Of a stretch of 64,000 bases of DNA, positions 45,585-55,830 are shown in pieces. The stretch comes from Clytia hemisphaerica (taxonomy: Eukaryota; Cnidaria; Hydrozoa; Leptothecata; Clytiidae). The notes below the pieces were generated by a model. The model worked only from the letters and a program-made list of their open reading frames with translations. It searched no databases and was not told where the DNA came from. How positions within the stretch are numbered: position 1 is the stretch's first letter; every line of letters begins with the position of its first letter. The DNA lies in the NCBI GenBank assembly GCA_902728285.1, contig CACVBU010000731.1:1-64000 (forward strand). The letters run 5' to 3'. Both the position numbers and the translations under genes were made by a program.

Positions 45585-46515
45585 ATTTTAGCGATTTCTG
45601 GAGATATCTTTAAGATATGAATACAAAGTTTTGTACAAACTTTGTACAAAATACAAAATGTGATTTAGAGGATTTTGGGCATAAATTTGTTTGATAAAAT
45701 TTTTACAGTATACCCCTGGTTGTCAAAACGCAGGTTTAGGGCCCCCAAAACTTAGGTGTAGTGAAAATCAAATTATTAAGCTCAGTGGTAATATGGGGAG
45801 AAATTTTGAACATATTTGTGTTTTCCCTTAAACTTACGAACCGATGGATGTAAAATTTATGATTTTTATAAAATAATTCAAGATTTTCGATGATGCAAAG
45901 TCCAAACTGAAAATTTAGAAATTTTCAAAATGACAATTTCGATCCAACGACTTTTTAATCAAGTTTCTGAAAACCAATGATTCAACAAAACATTTTATAT
46001 ATATTGTTAATTTTTTGTTATAAACTATTAACTCAAGCTGAAGATTTTTTGCTGTTTCTCATATTTAGAATAAAAATATGCTCATTTTTAAGTATGACAA
46101 TCATTCTTTCAAAATAAACAAAAATCGATAAATCTACAGGTCAGAATCCTCATTTTAATGACGACCTACGTTTTGGGGGCCGTCTCCATTTTCGGGGCCA
46201 TATACTGTATATAAGTTAGAAATTCTTGGAAAAACACAAATATGCTTATGCTTTGCATGACAAAATAATCAATTGTAAATACCCTTATATTTCCTTCTCT
46301 TGCAGTTTCCAAAAAATAGAAGAAAAAAAAATTTATAAAGATTTGGTATCAGCACGATATAAAATATAATCGGATGATAAAATTCATCAAATTTTCAGGA
46401 AGTGTAATTTTTTTTCGTGAGCAAAAATTTGTCATTTCTCTATTGTTAAGTATGGGCGTAATAAAAGATCTTAAATCAATGATGTAGAATAAAGGAAAGA
46501 AAGATAATATCAAAA
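45585..46515. repeat. Remnant repeat with GGCCCCCAAAAC motifs
   Basis: No gene. Positions 46136-46190 match 33541-33590. Otherwise AT-rich. Confidence 0.4.
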
Positions 46516-46522
46516 TGATTGC

Positions 46523-46530
46523 TATAAAAG
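46523..46530 (+). promoter_or_regulatory. TATA box of the CTHRC1-like gene
   Basis: TATAAAAG, 93 bp before the first ATG at 46616, consistent with a start site near 46555 and a short 5' UTR. Confidence 0.55.
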
Positions 46531-46615
46531 AACATGTTCACTAGCCTACTTTCAAAAATATATCAAAATCATTGTGGTCCTGAAAGGATATCGAGCAATA
46601 AAGCAATCAATTTGG

Positions 46616-49123
46616 ATGACCATGAAGACTGTTGTCTTTATTCTATTAGTGACAGTGCTAGCATGTACACAAGCAATGAAAAATGTAGGTTAACTATTTA
46701 TTCACTGCAATACTGCAATACTCCTTTTCTTTTGGGAAGATGACAGGTGACTCGCAGGTGGCAGGGGATGCTTACTCTATAGGTCTTCATCTTTTCATTT
46801 TTTTTCCTTTTTTTTTTTAGACCAGCGCCCGAGATTGGGCTCTTCCAGAAAAAATCCGTTCATGGGGGGTGGAGGATATATTATTTTTTTCATGAATTAC
46901 CCCTGGACATTTTGATTTTTAACCCCCTGGACACGGGTTATACCCCTGGACAAACATCAAATCAAACCCGTGGACACAAAAAATTACCCCTGGACATTGG
47001 AATTTACCCCCTGGACATTGCAATTTTTTGGTATTTTTTCAATACCCCTGGACAATTCATCCTCCACCCCCCATGAACGGATTTTTTCTGGAAGAGTCCA
47101 TTCAAAAAAGGCCTAAAAATGGTTTCCGTAGGGCACCCTTTAGATCAGGACAAATTTTTGATATATTATGCTCCTAATAGGTATGGGTATAATCAAAAAT
47201 GGTATGGTTTGTCAACTTTCGATGTCTAGATCTCGAGATAATTCATTTTTAAAATGGATAGATATGCTGAAAAACTGCTGACTCAGCAAAAAATATCGAT
47301 AATTTTCAATATTTGAACCAAAATATCTCGAGATCTAGACATCGAAAGTTAACAAACCATACCATTTTTGGATACTACTAATTCAGGGCTATCCAGCTGT
47401 GGGAATGATTTTTTTCTGATAATGCTCCTTGGACAATCCTGACGTCATTGGAAAACGCCCAAAATGTCGATTTTTCGGCACCAAAATTCCATTTCTCGGC
47501 ACCAGGTGGTCGAAACTTAACAATTAACCCCATTTTCTTTATCTACTTTTCACGCTGAATCCGTTGGTAGCCTCAAATATTTGATTTTCAGACTTCAAAA
47601 AAACCGTTAGTAAAGGTGATAAGTTCTATCGATTAACTAAAAATCGATTCAGTCGAAAACTGCGGGAGATTCGAAGGGCAAATTTTTTTTGTCAATTCTA
47701 TACCCTATTAGGTGCATAATATCAAAAATTTGCCCTGATCTTAAGGGGTGCCCTACGAAGTGACACAATTCACTGCCTCGGCCGCTGGTCTATTTGGTTT
47801 AAATCTCTTTTCATTTTAATAATTGGGAACCTATTCGCTAAATTTGTTTTTAAATTGTTCTAGTATAATGTGTCTCTAGTGAAATTTGGTTTGTTTTGTC
47901 TTTTGTCTTTTACGATTTTGGGTTCTTAAAATTCATTAGTTAAATTGATTGTTGTCATATGATGTGGGAAAAGTTTAGTGTTTTCTGAAATTTGATTAGT
48001 TTTTCAGATTTCAGTGGTAGCGGTTCTAATACTTTCGATGATGTTACATAGTTTGGCATAGCTGGCCACTCGAAATTTTTTTTGTAGCGTTTTTTTTCAT
48101 TGCCGCTAACGATTTAAACGGATTTTTCGACATCTGGGATCACTAGTATAAAAATGTCTCAAAAAGCTTTGTTTTCTTTTTCTTTAATTCAAAAGGACAA
48201 CAATGGTTTATGTAAAGATGGGCGTGACGGGCGTGATGGAAAAGATGGAAAAGATGGAATCGGTTTAAACGGAAAAGACGGAAAGGATGGCAGAGATGGT
48301 CGGAACGGAATCGATGGAAAGGAAGGGAAAGATGGAAAGCAAGGATTGAATGGAAAACCGGGAAAAGACGGATTGAATGGGAAAAACGGAAAAGACGGAC
48401 TGAATGGAAAACCTGGTGAAGACGGAAAGAATGGAATTGATGGAAGAGATGGAAGTAATGGGGCACCAGGAAAAGACGGCTTAAATGGAAAAGATGGAAA
48501 GGACGGAATTGATGGAAAAGATGGAAATGACGGAATTGATGGAAAAGATGGAAACGACGGGAACGAACCGTCAAAGAAGAACTGGAAAGAATGCGCTTGG
48601 AACCATGTCAATGACGGAAAAGATAGTGGCGAGATCAAGGTAGGTACAAGGATTTCGGTTTTAAAGTGGTAGACCAATTCTTTCTACTGTAGGGTAAAAA
48701 TTCCTACAAAAAGGCTGACGTTTTCCTAAAGAAAGAAAAGTAAAGAAATTCTTCTATTTTTAGCATTGCTTATTCAAAAAGAATTCAATCAGATCATACT
48801 TGAAAGTCGTGGCATCTTCAAATATGAGAATAGGTAACTGTAACAGTTGCTGTAAACGTTGGTTTGTCACTTTTGATGGACATGAATGTGCACCTGTGCC
48901 GATAGACGGTGTAGTCTACATGGATTTGGGTACTGGAAGTCGTCAAAAAGACTTACATCGACCACGAGTTGTTCGTGGACATTGTAAAATTCCGAAAAAT
49001 CATCAAGTCAAAGTGGCTCTTAATGTTGGTAATTGTCATGGTTACGGGAATGCCGACGCATACACAGGGTGGAATTCAGCAACAAGAATTTACATCGAAG
49101 AAGTTGACCAACCCCAATCTTAA
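46616..49123 (+). CDS. CTHRC1: Secreted collagen triple-helix repeat protein, CTHRC1-like
   Basis: Extracellular glycoprotein family; vertebrate CTHRC1 acts in Wnt/planar-polarity signalling and matrix remodelling. Three exons join in phase: 46616-46684, 48196-48639 and 48764-49123 (TAA), 290 residues. Exon 1 is a signal peptide (VVFILLVTVLACTQA; a second Met at residue 3 is an alternative start). Exon 2 holds 37 Gly-X-Y triplets (about residues 32-147) with one break at GIGLN; they are rich in Lys, Asp and Asn and very poor in Pro. It then continues NWKECAWNHVNDGKDSG. Exon 3 is the family C-terminal domain, with CCKRWFVTFDGHEC, PIDGVVYMDLG, GNC and TGWNSATRIYIEE. The cysteine pattern suits disulfide-linked trimers. 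The collagen region is shorter and the triplets differ in composition from fibrillar collagens; in position and C-domain it matches CTHRC1. Orthology within the family is not tested. Confidence 0.92.
46820..47790. mobile_element. TA-flanked TIR element in CTHRC1-like intron 1
   Basis: GACCAGCG-CCCGAG and CTCGGC-CGCTGGTC ends with TA at 46818-46819 and 47791-47792. Inverted arms of about 120 bp include CGTAGGGCACCC and GATCAGG-CAAATTTTTGATAT. The centre holds a further palindrome with TCTCGAGATCTAGACATCG. The left arm is split by the MITE at 46837-47099. Confidence 0.75.
46837..47099. mobile_element. MITE nested in the TIR element at 46820-47790
   Basis: GGGCTCTTCCAGAAAAAATC and its near complement begin 40-bp inverted arms. 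ATT at 46834-46836 and 47100-47102. The interior repeats TACCCCTGGACA six to seven times. The unsplit opposite arm of the host element gives the empty-site comparison. Confidence 0.8.
47793..48190. other. Rest of CTHRC1-like intron 1
   Basis: AT-rich; ends in a pyrimidine tract and AAAAG acceptor before exon 2. Nothing else recognised. Confidence 0.4.
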
Positions 49124-49344
49124 AACGATTGCTTTATTTTTTTATCTTTAAATCGTTTTATTTTTCAAGAAATATCCTTAAATTTCTTATAAGAGTTTTT
49201 TTTAGACCGTCAATCGAACATCCCCCTTCTGTTTTTCTACTTCCTATCTCTCTATCTCCTTTTCTATTTTCTGACTTTCTGAGACTTGTTTTCTGATTTC
49301 TACTAACTTTTCTATGAATTTGATATTTCAAACTTTCTCCAAAT

Positions 49345-49428
49345 ATCGACCCGACCGGGATTCGAACCCACCAAATGAAAGAATCTCTGATCAGAAACCC
49401 AGCGCGCTATCCGTTGAGCCACACTCGC
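49345..49428 (-). mobile_element. tRNA-like SINE head or tRNA pseudogene
   Basis: On the minus strand an A-box-like TGGCTCAACGGATAG and B-box GGGTTCGAATCC are spaced as in a tRNA. The loop region reads TTTCTGA (TCT would be Arg), but anticodon, T and acceptor stems do not pair properly, so a functional tRNA is unlikely. Confidence 0.5.
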
Positions 49429-49499
49429 ACAGCAAAACTCAAAATTTGTAAATACTTATAGAATGACTAAAAAGACGGGGGTAATGTTAATTATAATAT

Positions 49500-49662
49500 G
49501 GGTAAAATTGCCCCTTTTTTAACCTGACTGAAATTCGAGCCGTTATTAGCAACCCTGCGGGGCCCAAGGCGCCGAGTATGCACCCGGCACAGTGACAAGC
49601 CGTTACTAGCAACCCTGACCCTATCTAACTGTTAGTTAATCAATTCGAAACAACAAAACCAT
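49500..49662. repeat. Short direct repeat
   Basis: GCCGTTATTAGCAACCCTG and GCCGTTACTAGCAACCCTG are 60 bp apart; followed by a doubled AATAGACAATAGAAAAAT. No gene. Confidence 0.6.
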
Positions 49663-49773
49663 ATAGACAATAGAAAAATAGACAATAGAAAAATGCGTCA
49701 AAAAAGGATTGGGACGGTTTTAGTGGGATAAAGCGGACAAAAATATGCCCACGCGACTACGGTCGAAAAGGTG
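49663..49773. mobile_element. Half copy of the CACCTTTTCGAC MITE
   Basis: Matches one arm and the loop of 11992-12177 (TGCGTCAAAAAAGGATTGGG, TTTTAGTGGGATAAAGCG, GGTCGAAAAGGTG) and is followed by TA; the other arm is missing. Confidence 0.75.
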
Positions 49774-49775
49774 TA

Positions 49776-50245
49776 TAGATATAACTCAAATTGAAACAAA
49801 CCATTGCCAAATAAACTCTCTGGTAGTTTTCGTTAACTTCTTCAAAAGAAGTAAATGACCTATTATGCCGAATTTAAAACACAAATTGAGTGATTTTTTC
49901 CCAAACGAGTTCCAATTAGAGAAAAGCTTTGTTTTAATTGGGATAAAAAAGCTGGGTGATTTTTCATTCATGCAAACTGTAATCTAAAATATTAAAAAAC
50001 TTACTGCTTTTTTACAAGGCTTTATCATTCCTGACCAACACCGGAAACAAGCCAAGAATGCTCGTTGGAATGGAATAAACTTTGTCTCCTACATTGCAAA
50101 CACTGTAGCGTGATAGTTTGGTATCTAAAAACCTAAAATCTCCCTTCTTCAAATCCTCCATTCGAACCCCTGCCTGAATGAAGTAATGAAGTATCCATTC
50201 TTATTCATTCTGCTGTCCTGGTCTATGCTGTCCATTTGAAAAAGG
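49776..50245. other. Gene-free stretch
   Basis: No exon-like sequence or inverted ends recognised. Confidence 0.4.
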
Positions 50246-50249
50246 CAGC

Positions 50250-50985
50250 CTGTTAATATCGCTACGCGGAAACTCTATGGAATGGGGAAACCAAAGTAAA
50301 AGATCAATTATGTTTACACAAGATTTTTCTTCCTTTTATTTTGAAAAGTAAATAAAAGCCTCGATTGATCACGAAATATAAAGGCCTATCTACACGTATA
50401 TTCATACATGTGTTTTATTCTTCTTTTTCGATGTAATACATTAACCAAGGTATAATTTATTGATATCAGAAGGATGTAATCTATTTTGCATCGCGTGTTT
50501 GTACACTATTCTGTAATGTGGAAACCCTCACTCTAAGTGTTTGTACACTATTCTGTAATGTTGAAAACCTCATTCTAAGTGCTTGTACACTATTCTGTAA
50601 TGTGGAAACCTTCATTCCAAGTATTTGTATGCTATTTTGTAATGCGGAAACTTTCATTCGAATTAGAGAGAGAGCATAGATACTAAGAATCATTCGGACT
50701 CGAATTAGAAAGATAAAGTACACGTTTTTTTATAAAAACATCCAAAACTTTTGAAGCAAATAAAAGGAGAAAAGTTCATGTAACAAAAGTGGCAAGTGTG
50801 AAAAGAGCTCAAACCATACGCGTTTAAAAAAGCAGAGAGAAAAAGAAAGAAAAAGTATCAGACGATCATGTTTATTTAACGCATCAATAGCTCTATTTAT
50901 TTAATTTGATCACACCATGAATATTTTAGTGGTTTCCACATTCCATAGAGTTTCCGCACATCGATATTAACACAGCCTAAGCAGC
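50250..50985. mobile_element. TIR element containing a 42-bp minisatellite
   Basis: TTAATATCG and CGGAAACTCTATGGAATG on the left are inverted near 50935-50985 (CATTCCATAGAGTTTCCG, CGATATTAA). Ends are approximate; no target duplication identified. Confidence 0.65.
50495..50662. repeat. 42-bp tandem repeat, four exact-length units
   Basis: Units GTGTTTGTACACTATTCTG plus TAATGTGGAAAC and CTCA-TCTAA, with no length variation. On the minus strand each unit is 14 codons, reading like VSTLQNSVQTLR, a heptad-like pattern with no start or family evidence. Confidence 0.85.
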
Positions 50986-51049
50986 AGCAGGCAGGCATAG
51001 CAATAAAAAACGAAATCAAGCTAGCTTTTTTCTATATTTCTTTTATTTT

Positions 51050-51245
51050 TATTTGAGTGTACTTTTTTAGTAAGATTCTTTTAGTAAGATTCTTCTTATA
51101 CTTTTCTTTTTTGCCGCAAACTTTCTTTTTTGCCGTGAAAGTTTTCCTTTTTTTGCCGTGAACTTTTCTATTTGCCGCGAACATTTTTCTTTTGCCGTGA
51201 ACGTTTTTTCTTTTTGCCGTGAACTTTTCCATTTGCCGTAAATAT
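51050..51245. repeat. Pyrimidine-rich TTTGCCGTGAA degenerate repeat
   Basis: TTTGCCGTGAAC-TTTTC-like units recur seven or eight times at about 20-28 bp. Minus-strand frames through it (Lys-rich) are repeat artefacts. Confidence 0.7.
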
Positions 51246-51361
51246 TTTCCCAGAGATTTGGGAAAAGAGGATAAGAAATGCGCTCTTCATCTATTTGAAG
51301 CTCTGATTTTTCTATTCACCGTGGCTTTTCTTTTTTGACGTGGCAGTTGTGGGCCACCGTA

Positions 51362-52109
51362 GGTTGGTGTAATTTAAGATGCACGATCTAACTATTTACG
51401 ATGGACGATTCGCGATCCGTGCATAAAATATGGTAATTCATGCGTAATTATACTAATCATGATAAAATATTTAGGCAATTTACAAACTTTCATTCGCTGA
51501 AACTCAACTATTTTTAAAAACATAATTTATGTAAGATTATACAAATAATATTTAAAAAAGCTTTCAAGATGAAAAAAGAAAGTGAAAGCCATGTGCATTC
51601 ACCTTCTGCACTCTCTCTCTTTTTCCTAACTTGAATCAATATAGGGGGATTGTTTACCGAAAGAAAATTCTTTCTCGTAATAGAGCATCCGTTTTTTGCT
51701 TCGTACATTACGGTTCGCAAAACATATTGTTCTCCAATATATTCTTTTATTTGCTTTAAGAAGGAAATTCCTATATTCGATTATTGATTGTTAAAACTGA
51801 GAGCAAAAATGTTTCTTGTGCATTGTTTATTACTTTCACTTTCTTTCTATTGTAAGATTATGTAAGTTATTTTTTTCATAATTTTACGGTCGTAATTATT
51901 CGTAGTTCCATTGCTTATTTCTTTCTTTTTTTTTTGGATAAATTTACTGTGGTAAACAAAAACGAGAAAAGATTATGCCATTGTTTTAGAATTATGTTAT
52001 ATAATTTAAGTTTTATGATAATTATTAGGAATAATCAGCATACTTTATGCATGGATCGCGCATCGTGAATCGTAAATCGTTAGATCGTGCATCTTAAATT
52101 ACACCAACC
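51362..52109. mobile_element. TIR element with 70-bp ends
   Basis: GGTTGGTGTAATTTAAGATG and CATCTTAAATTACACCAACC start inverted arms that continue through GCACGATCTAAC and GATTCGCGATCC-type segments. Interior AT-rich without coding sequence. Target duplication not clear. Confidence 0.8.
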
Positions 52110-52110
52110 C

Positions 52111-52596
52111 TTAGATGAGGCCCCCTAGCTGACCCGCAATTCACGCATTCAGGCAACTTTCGAAATACACGCATTCACGCAGATTATTTTCCCAAATTCA
52201 CGCAATTCCAATTTTTGATAAATAGCACTTTCGTTTCAAATTCCGGAAACATATTTTGCAAACTGTTTTTTGTTTGATGAAAAATGTTGAAAATTCTCGA
52301 TTGCGTAATGGAAATCGAAAAATAGAACTTTAACAAAGAGGTTACGATTCCTGAAAATAATTCTATTCATTGTCACTTTTAATAAATCTTTTAATTCATT
52401 TAATAACCGTTTTCCTTTTTATGTCGTCATTTAAAAATATTCTTTTTTAGCAAAACATTTTAAAACTTTTTCGTACAATTATTTTTAAATTGTACCTATT
52501 TTGCCTACTAATAATTTTCAATTCAATAATATATTGAATGTATGCCTATTTTAATCTGAATTTTAGAATTTTTGACCAACTTGGTTTCATGAAAAT
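52111..52596. other. Gene-free AT-rich stretch
   Basis: Short CACGCATTCA/CACGCAATTC repeats at 52140-52205; nothing else recognised. Confidence 0.4.
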
Positions 52597-52764
52597 TTAA
52601 CTCGTCAATTTAAGGTGCACCATAAATTGACGAGTTAATTAACTCGTAAGATTAAGGTGCACCATAAATTGACGAGTTAATTAACTCGTCAGTTTAAGGT
52701 GCACCATAAATTGACGAGTTAATTAACTCGTAAGATTATGGTGCACCATAAATTGACGAGTTAA
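52597..52764. repeat. Four phased 42-bp palindromic units
   Basis: Units at 52597, 52639, 52681 and 52723 are exactly 42 bp. Each reads TTAACTCGTCAATTTA, AGGTGCACC, A, then TAAATTGACGAGTTAA, so each can fold as a hairpin around GGTGCACC. Units 2 and 4 share the left-arm variant CGTAAGATTA, units 1 and 3 share CGTCA(A/G)TTTA, giving a two-unit higher-order pattern. Confidence 0.95.
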
Positions 52765-52776
52765 ATTATCTACTTG

Positions 52777-52806
52777 TGACGTCATAATTTCCCATTGATG
52801 ACGTCA
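52777..52806. promoter_or_regulatory. Pair of full CRE palindromes (TGACGTCA)
   Basis: TGACGTCA at 52777-52784 and 52799-52806, 22 bp apart, about two helical turns. Exact match to the CREB/ATF consensus. No gene is seen within range, so function is unproven. Confidence 0.5.
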
Positions 52807-52816
52807 CACTTAACGT

Positions 52817-52867
52817 AACTCGTGGTTTTGTAACTCGTGTTTTTTAACTCGTGTTTTTTAACTCGTG
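52817..52867. repeat. Four AACTCGTG motifs at 14-15-bp spacing
   Basis: AACTCGTG at 52817, 52832, 52846 and 52860, separated by T-rich spacers. The ACTCGT core is shared with the arms of the palindromic units. Confidence 0.85.
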
Positions 52868-52875
52868 TTTTCCGA

Positions 52876-55307
52876 GCCTCTTTAGAGATTTACTCAAACA
52901 CTTCTGGCGTACTTACTTACGACGTTTACTTCTACGGATTTGAGGAAATTTATACAAATTGGAAAATGAGCAATTTCAAATGAATGAAAAATATTTCTTT
53001 AATCCATTCTCCTCTTTACTCTCTAAGAATATTCAATAAAAAGTTCAATAATTGTTTTTGCTCGGGAAAGTTTGTCTGCCTTAAGCATTGAGTATTTTTA
53101 GTTATTAGTTTTTGTTTTGAACTTGTTTTACTTCCGGTTTCGAATTCCTTGCGTTCGAAATCGAACTTTCGAGTTTCGAATCTTTAATTTCGAACGTTCG
53201 AATTATAAAAAGAACATTCGAAAACTTTTTTTCCAAATTGCAATTTTTTGATACACCCCTTAAGGAAAGAACTAATATAAACACCCCTGTGTCACATACC
53301 CGCTGGAAAACCTGGCAAAAATTTCGTCCCCGGTAGAAAAATACCCCTCTAGCCTCTTCAAAAAGTTTCCCTTGCAGAGAGCCCAGAGGCAACAAAATTA
53401 AACAAACTTAAAACATCACCCGGTTTATTGAGACAGGGATGTGAAATAAGGAGGATTTCAAGACTAGAATGGAAATGAGTCGACTTATACAATTTCAAAA
53501 TTCAATAATCATACGCAGTTAGGAATATCGTATAATTGCATCATAAATTCTGAAAAATTTAACAACGTTCTTAAATTATATTAAAACTATTAGCGCTGTA
53601 AAATCCTGAGATGAAAATAATGAAAAACCAGATAAAAAGTAAAGATCTGAGATTTAGAAAGAATTCTTCAACGATGCTACTAAGCAAAAGCTCTATATTT
53701 TACTGGCTGTGTATTTTTTCAAAGTTGAGAAATCTAAAGGCTCTTAATCTTAAGTATGTTGGAGACAAGTATGACAAGTCTTTCACCCTTGAGTTGTTGA
53801 CAAACAGGAGCAAACTCTTCACATAAAAAAGTTTTAAAAAATCTGTGACTTTTTTCTCGGCTGTATTAATTGTAGCACAGAAATTTAAAACAGTTTAAAG
53901 TGCGTCATAAAAATAATGTCAAGTTTTGTCGATGTATTTTGACATTTTACAAGTCATTAACATTACCATTACCAACAATAAAATCCTTTAAAATACACTC
54001 CCATTTCAATGTTCTATTTCTCTGACCACCAATGCGTATTCATAAACAACAAACAACAACCACGGAGTCCATATCATCGAGGGTCGGCCAAGCCAAAATT
54101 TAAAAACAACAACAGACAAACAGTTCTTCTTCCACTCAATAAGGGGAGGAATAAATTCTTCCAGGTTAGTCCAAATTCATGTTGTGCTCTCTACTACCAA
54201 GATCCAATCATCTAAGCCAGACGTCCGCGCTCGATAGGATCGATCATCGGAACGGCTCGATGACGGATCGATATGTGATCGATGGATTACTTAACGATCC
54301 GGATAGGAGATCGATGGAAGATTCAGCCATTAAAAAGTCTTGAGTATCGATCCTTCGTTGATCCACTATCGAGCTAGTATTTCAATCGAGTATACCGATT
54401 CGTCATCAATCGTTAATCGATTCGTCATCGATCGTTAATCGATTCGTCATCGATCGTTAATCGATTTGTTATCGATCGTAAATCGAGTATGAGTCGATAG
54501 GGTCGATAAGATCGATAAAAGATCGATGATAGATCGATAAGTAATCGATAACTAATCATAAGCTTGAAAAAATCTTGAGTATCGATCCTCTATCGATCTC
54601 CTATCTGGATCGTCAAGTAATCCATCGATCACATATCGATCCGTCATCGAGCCGTTCCGATGATCGACCTTATCGAGCGCGGACGTCTGGTCTAAGGAAT
54701 GGTTCTCCCACCATCATAATACAGTTCATTTTCCAGCTTTGAACCTCTTTTTGCAACGAAGCAACAACTCCGTTGAGGCTGCTGTCCTGTTGACGAAACA
54801 ATGAAAATTCCATCTTCTTTCTTTCTCCAGCTGCTTTCTTCGTTTCTTTTCATCAAACACCGTCTCTTTTCAAAGCACCAACGTCTCTTTTCAAAACAAC
54901 AATGATTTTATTTTTCAAAGAAGAGTCAACATTTGAATTCAGAGTCAACATTCGAATTCGGAAAAGTTCGAAAATCTTTTCCCGAGTCAATGCAACGACT
55001 TCTTGAAAAACGAGCGTTTGAACGCTTCTTGAACGCTTCAAGCCCGCGCTGATTTTCCAATCTCTTTTTTAAATTTCCTAATTTAAACATTAGGGAGATA
55101 ATCGAAACAGAAACTCAAGGCAAGATTATCTCCGCAACATTTTAGATCTGGTATACATCCTCTAGACTAAAAACCAATTTTCCAAATCTACGGAAGCGAC
55201 GGAAAGCAATGTATGAGAAAGTGCCGTCTGACGGATTGAAATGATGTTTTCGGTACCGTAGAAAACGCACATCAAGTTTTCCTTGGCGCTCCCCTGGTAT
55301 ATAGAAT
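52876..55307. repeat. Tandem array unit 1 (with MITE insertion)
   Basis: Matches units 2 and 3 from the GAGATTTACTCAAACACTTC block through TTGGCGC...ATAGAAT, with small indels. Contains a MITE (54217-54690). On the minus strand near 55145-55300 a conserved coding-like stretch reads KLDVRFLRYRKHHFNPSDG and ends at a stop; it is preserved in unit 2 with few changes. Family unknown. Other frames in the unit are not conserved. Confidence 0.8.
54217..54690. mobile_element. Complete ATCGAT-rich MITE with 6-bp target duplication
   Basis: Inverted arms of about 110 bp begin CCAGACGTCCGCGCTCGAT. TCTAAG at 54211-54216 and 54691-54696. The same locus in unit 3 is empty (single TCTAAG at 59512-59517) and in unit 2 reads TCCAAG (57351-57356). 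The interior repeats TCGTCATCGATCGTTAATCGA. Same family as 1-121. Confidence 0.92.
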
Positions 55308-55830
55308 TTAAAGGTACATGCACACGATAGCAAAACTGCTTCGCTCATGTATATTCGCTTCGCAAAAATTATTTAAAACAACCTTCCCTCTTATACATTA
55401 CTACTGTCCTTCACTCAAATGTATAGAAAATTAAATAGACTTTGTCAAAATTGCTTTTTGAAAACATTTTTTTTACATTTTTAGGATTCTCATTTTGTGG
55501 TGTCAACAACAGAAAATGGTTATATCCACGACTAACGTTTATTTATTGAATGGGATTCGTATGAGGAGCAGATGAGAGGTGCTGATGTCAATAAAGATGA
55601 ATTATTTACGATAAATCTCGATTATGACGTGTTTAACGTTACTCCCTTACTCCCCAGCTGGATTGATCTAAATCAATGTCGTTAATCAACTGACAGACTG
55701 ATCAAATTCTAATAAAAAGCAAAGCTTACAAGAAGTTTGTTATTAAATCTCTCTCACACACAGAGAAGATTGCTGATATGCATTTATTATTTAAATTGAC
55801 ATTATTGTATGATGCCAGGACTTATTTGGA
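55308..55830. other. Segment present only between array units 1 and 2
   Basis: At the unit 2/3 junction the flanking sequences join directly (ATAGAAT-ACTAGTG at 57936-57949), so this 523-bp piece is an insertion here or a deletion there. It has an acceptor-like pyrimidine tract ending TTTTTAG (about 55483) followed by stretches of plausible coding (DSHFVVSTTENGYIHD, then a stop). No inverted ends seen; function unknown. Confidence 0.4.

Noticed and set aside
48143..48677. Two long minus-strand frames opposite the collagen exon
   Set aside because: They mirror the Gly-X-Y codons of the plus-strand gene and have no splice or family support.
49345..49428. Functional tRNA-Arg(TCT) gene
   Set aside because: A and B boxes are good but the acceptor, anticodon and T stems do not pair.
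51032..51232. Lys-rich minus-strand frame
   Set aside because: It is the translation of a degenerate pyrimidine-rich tandem repeat.
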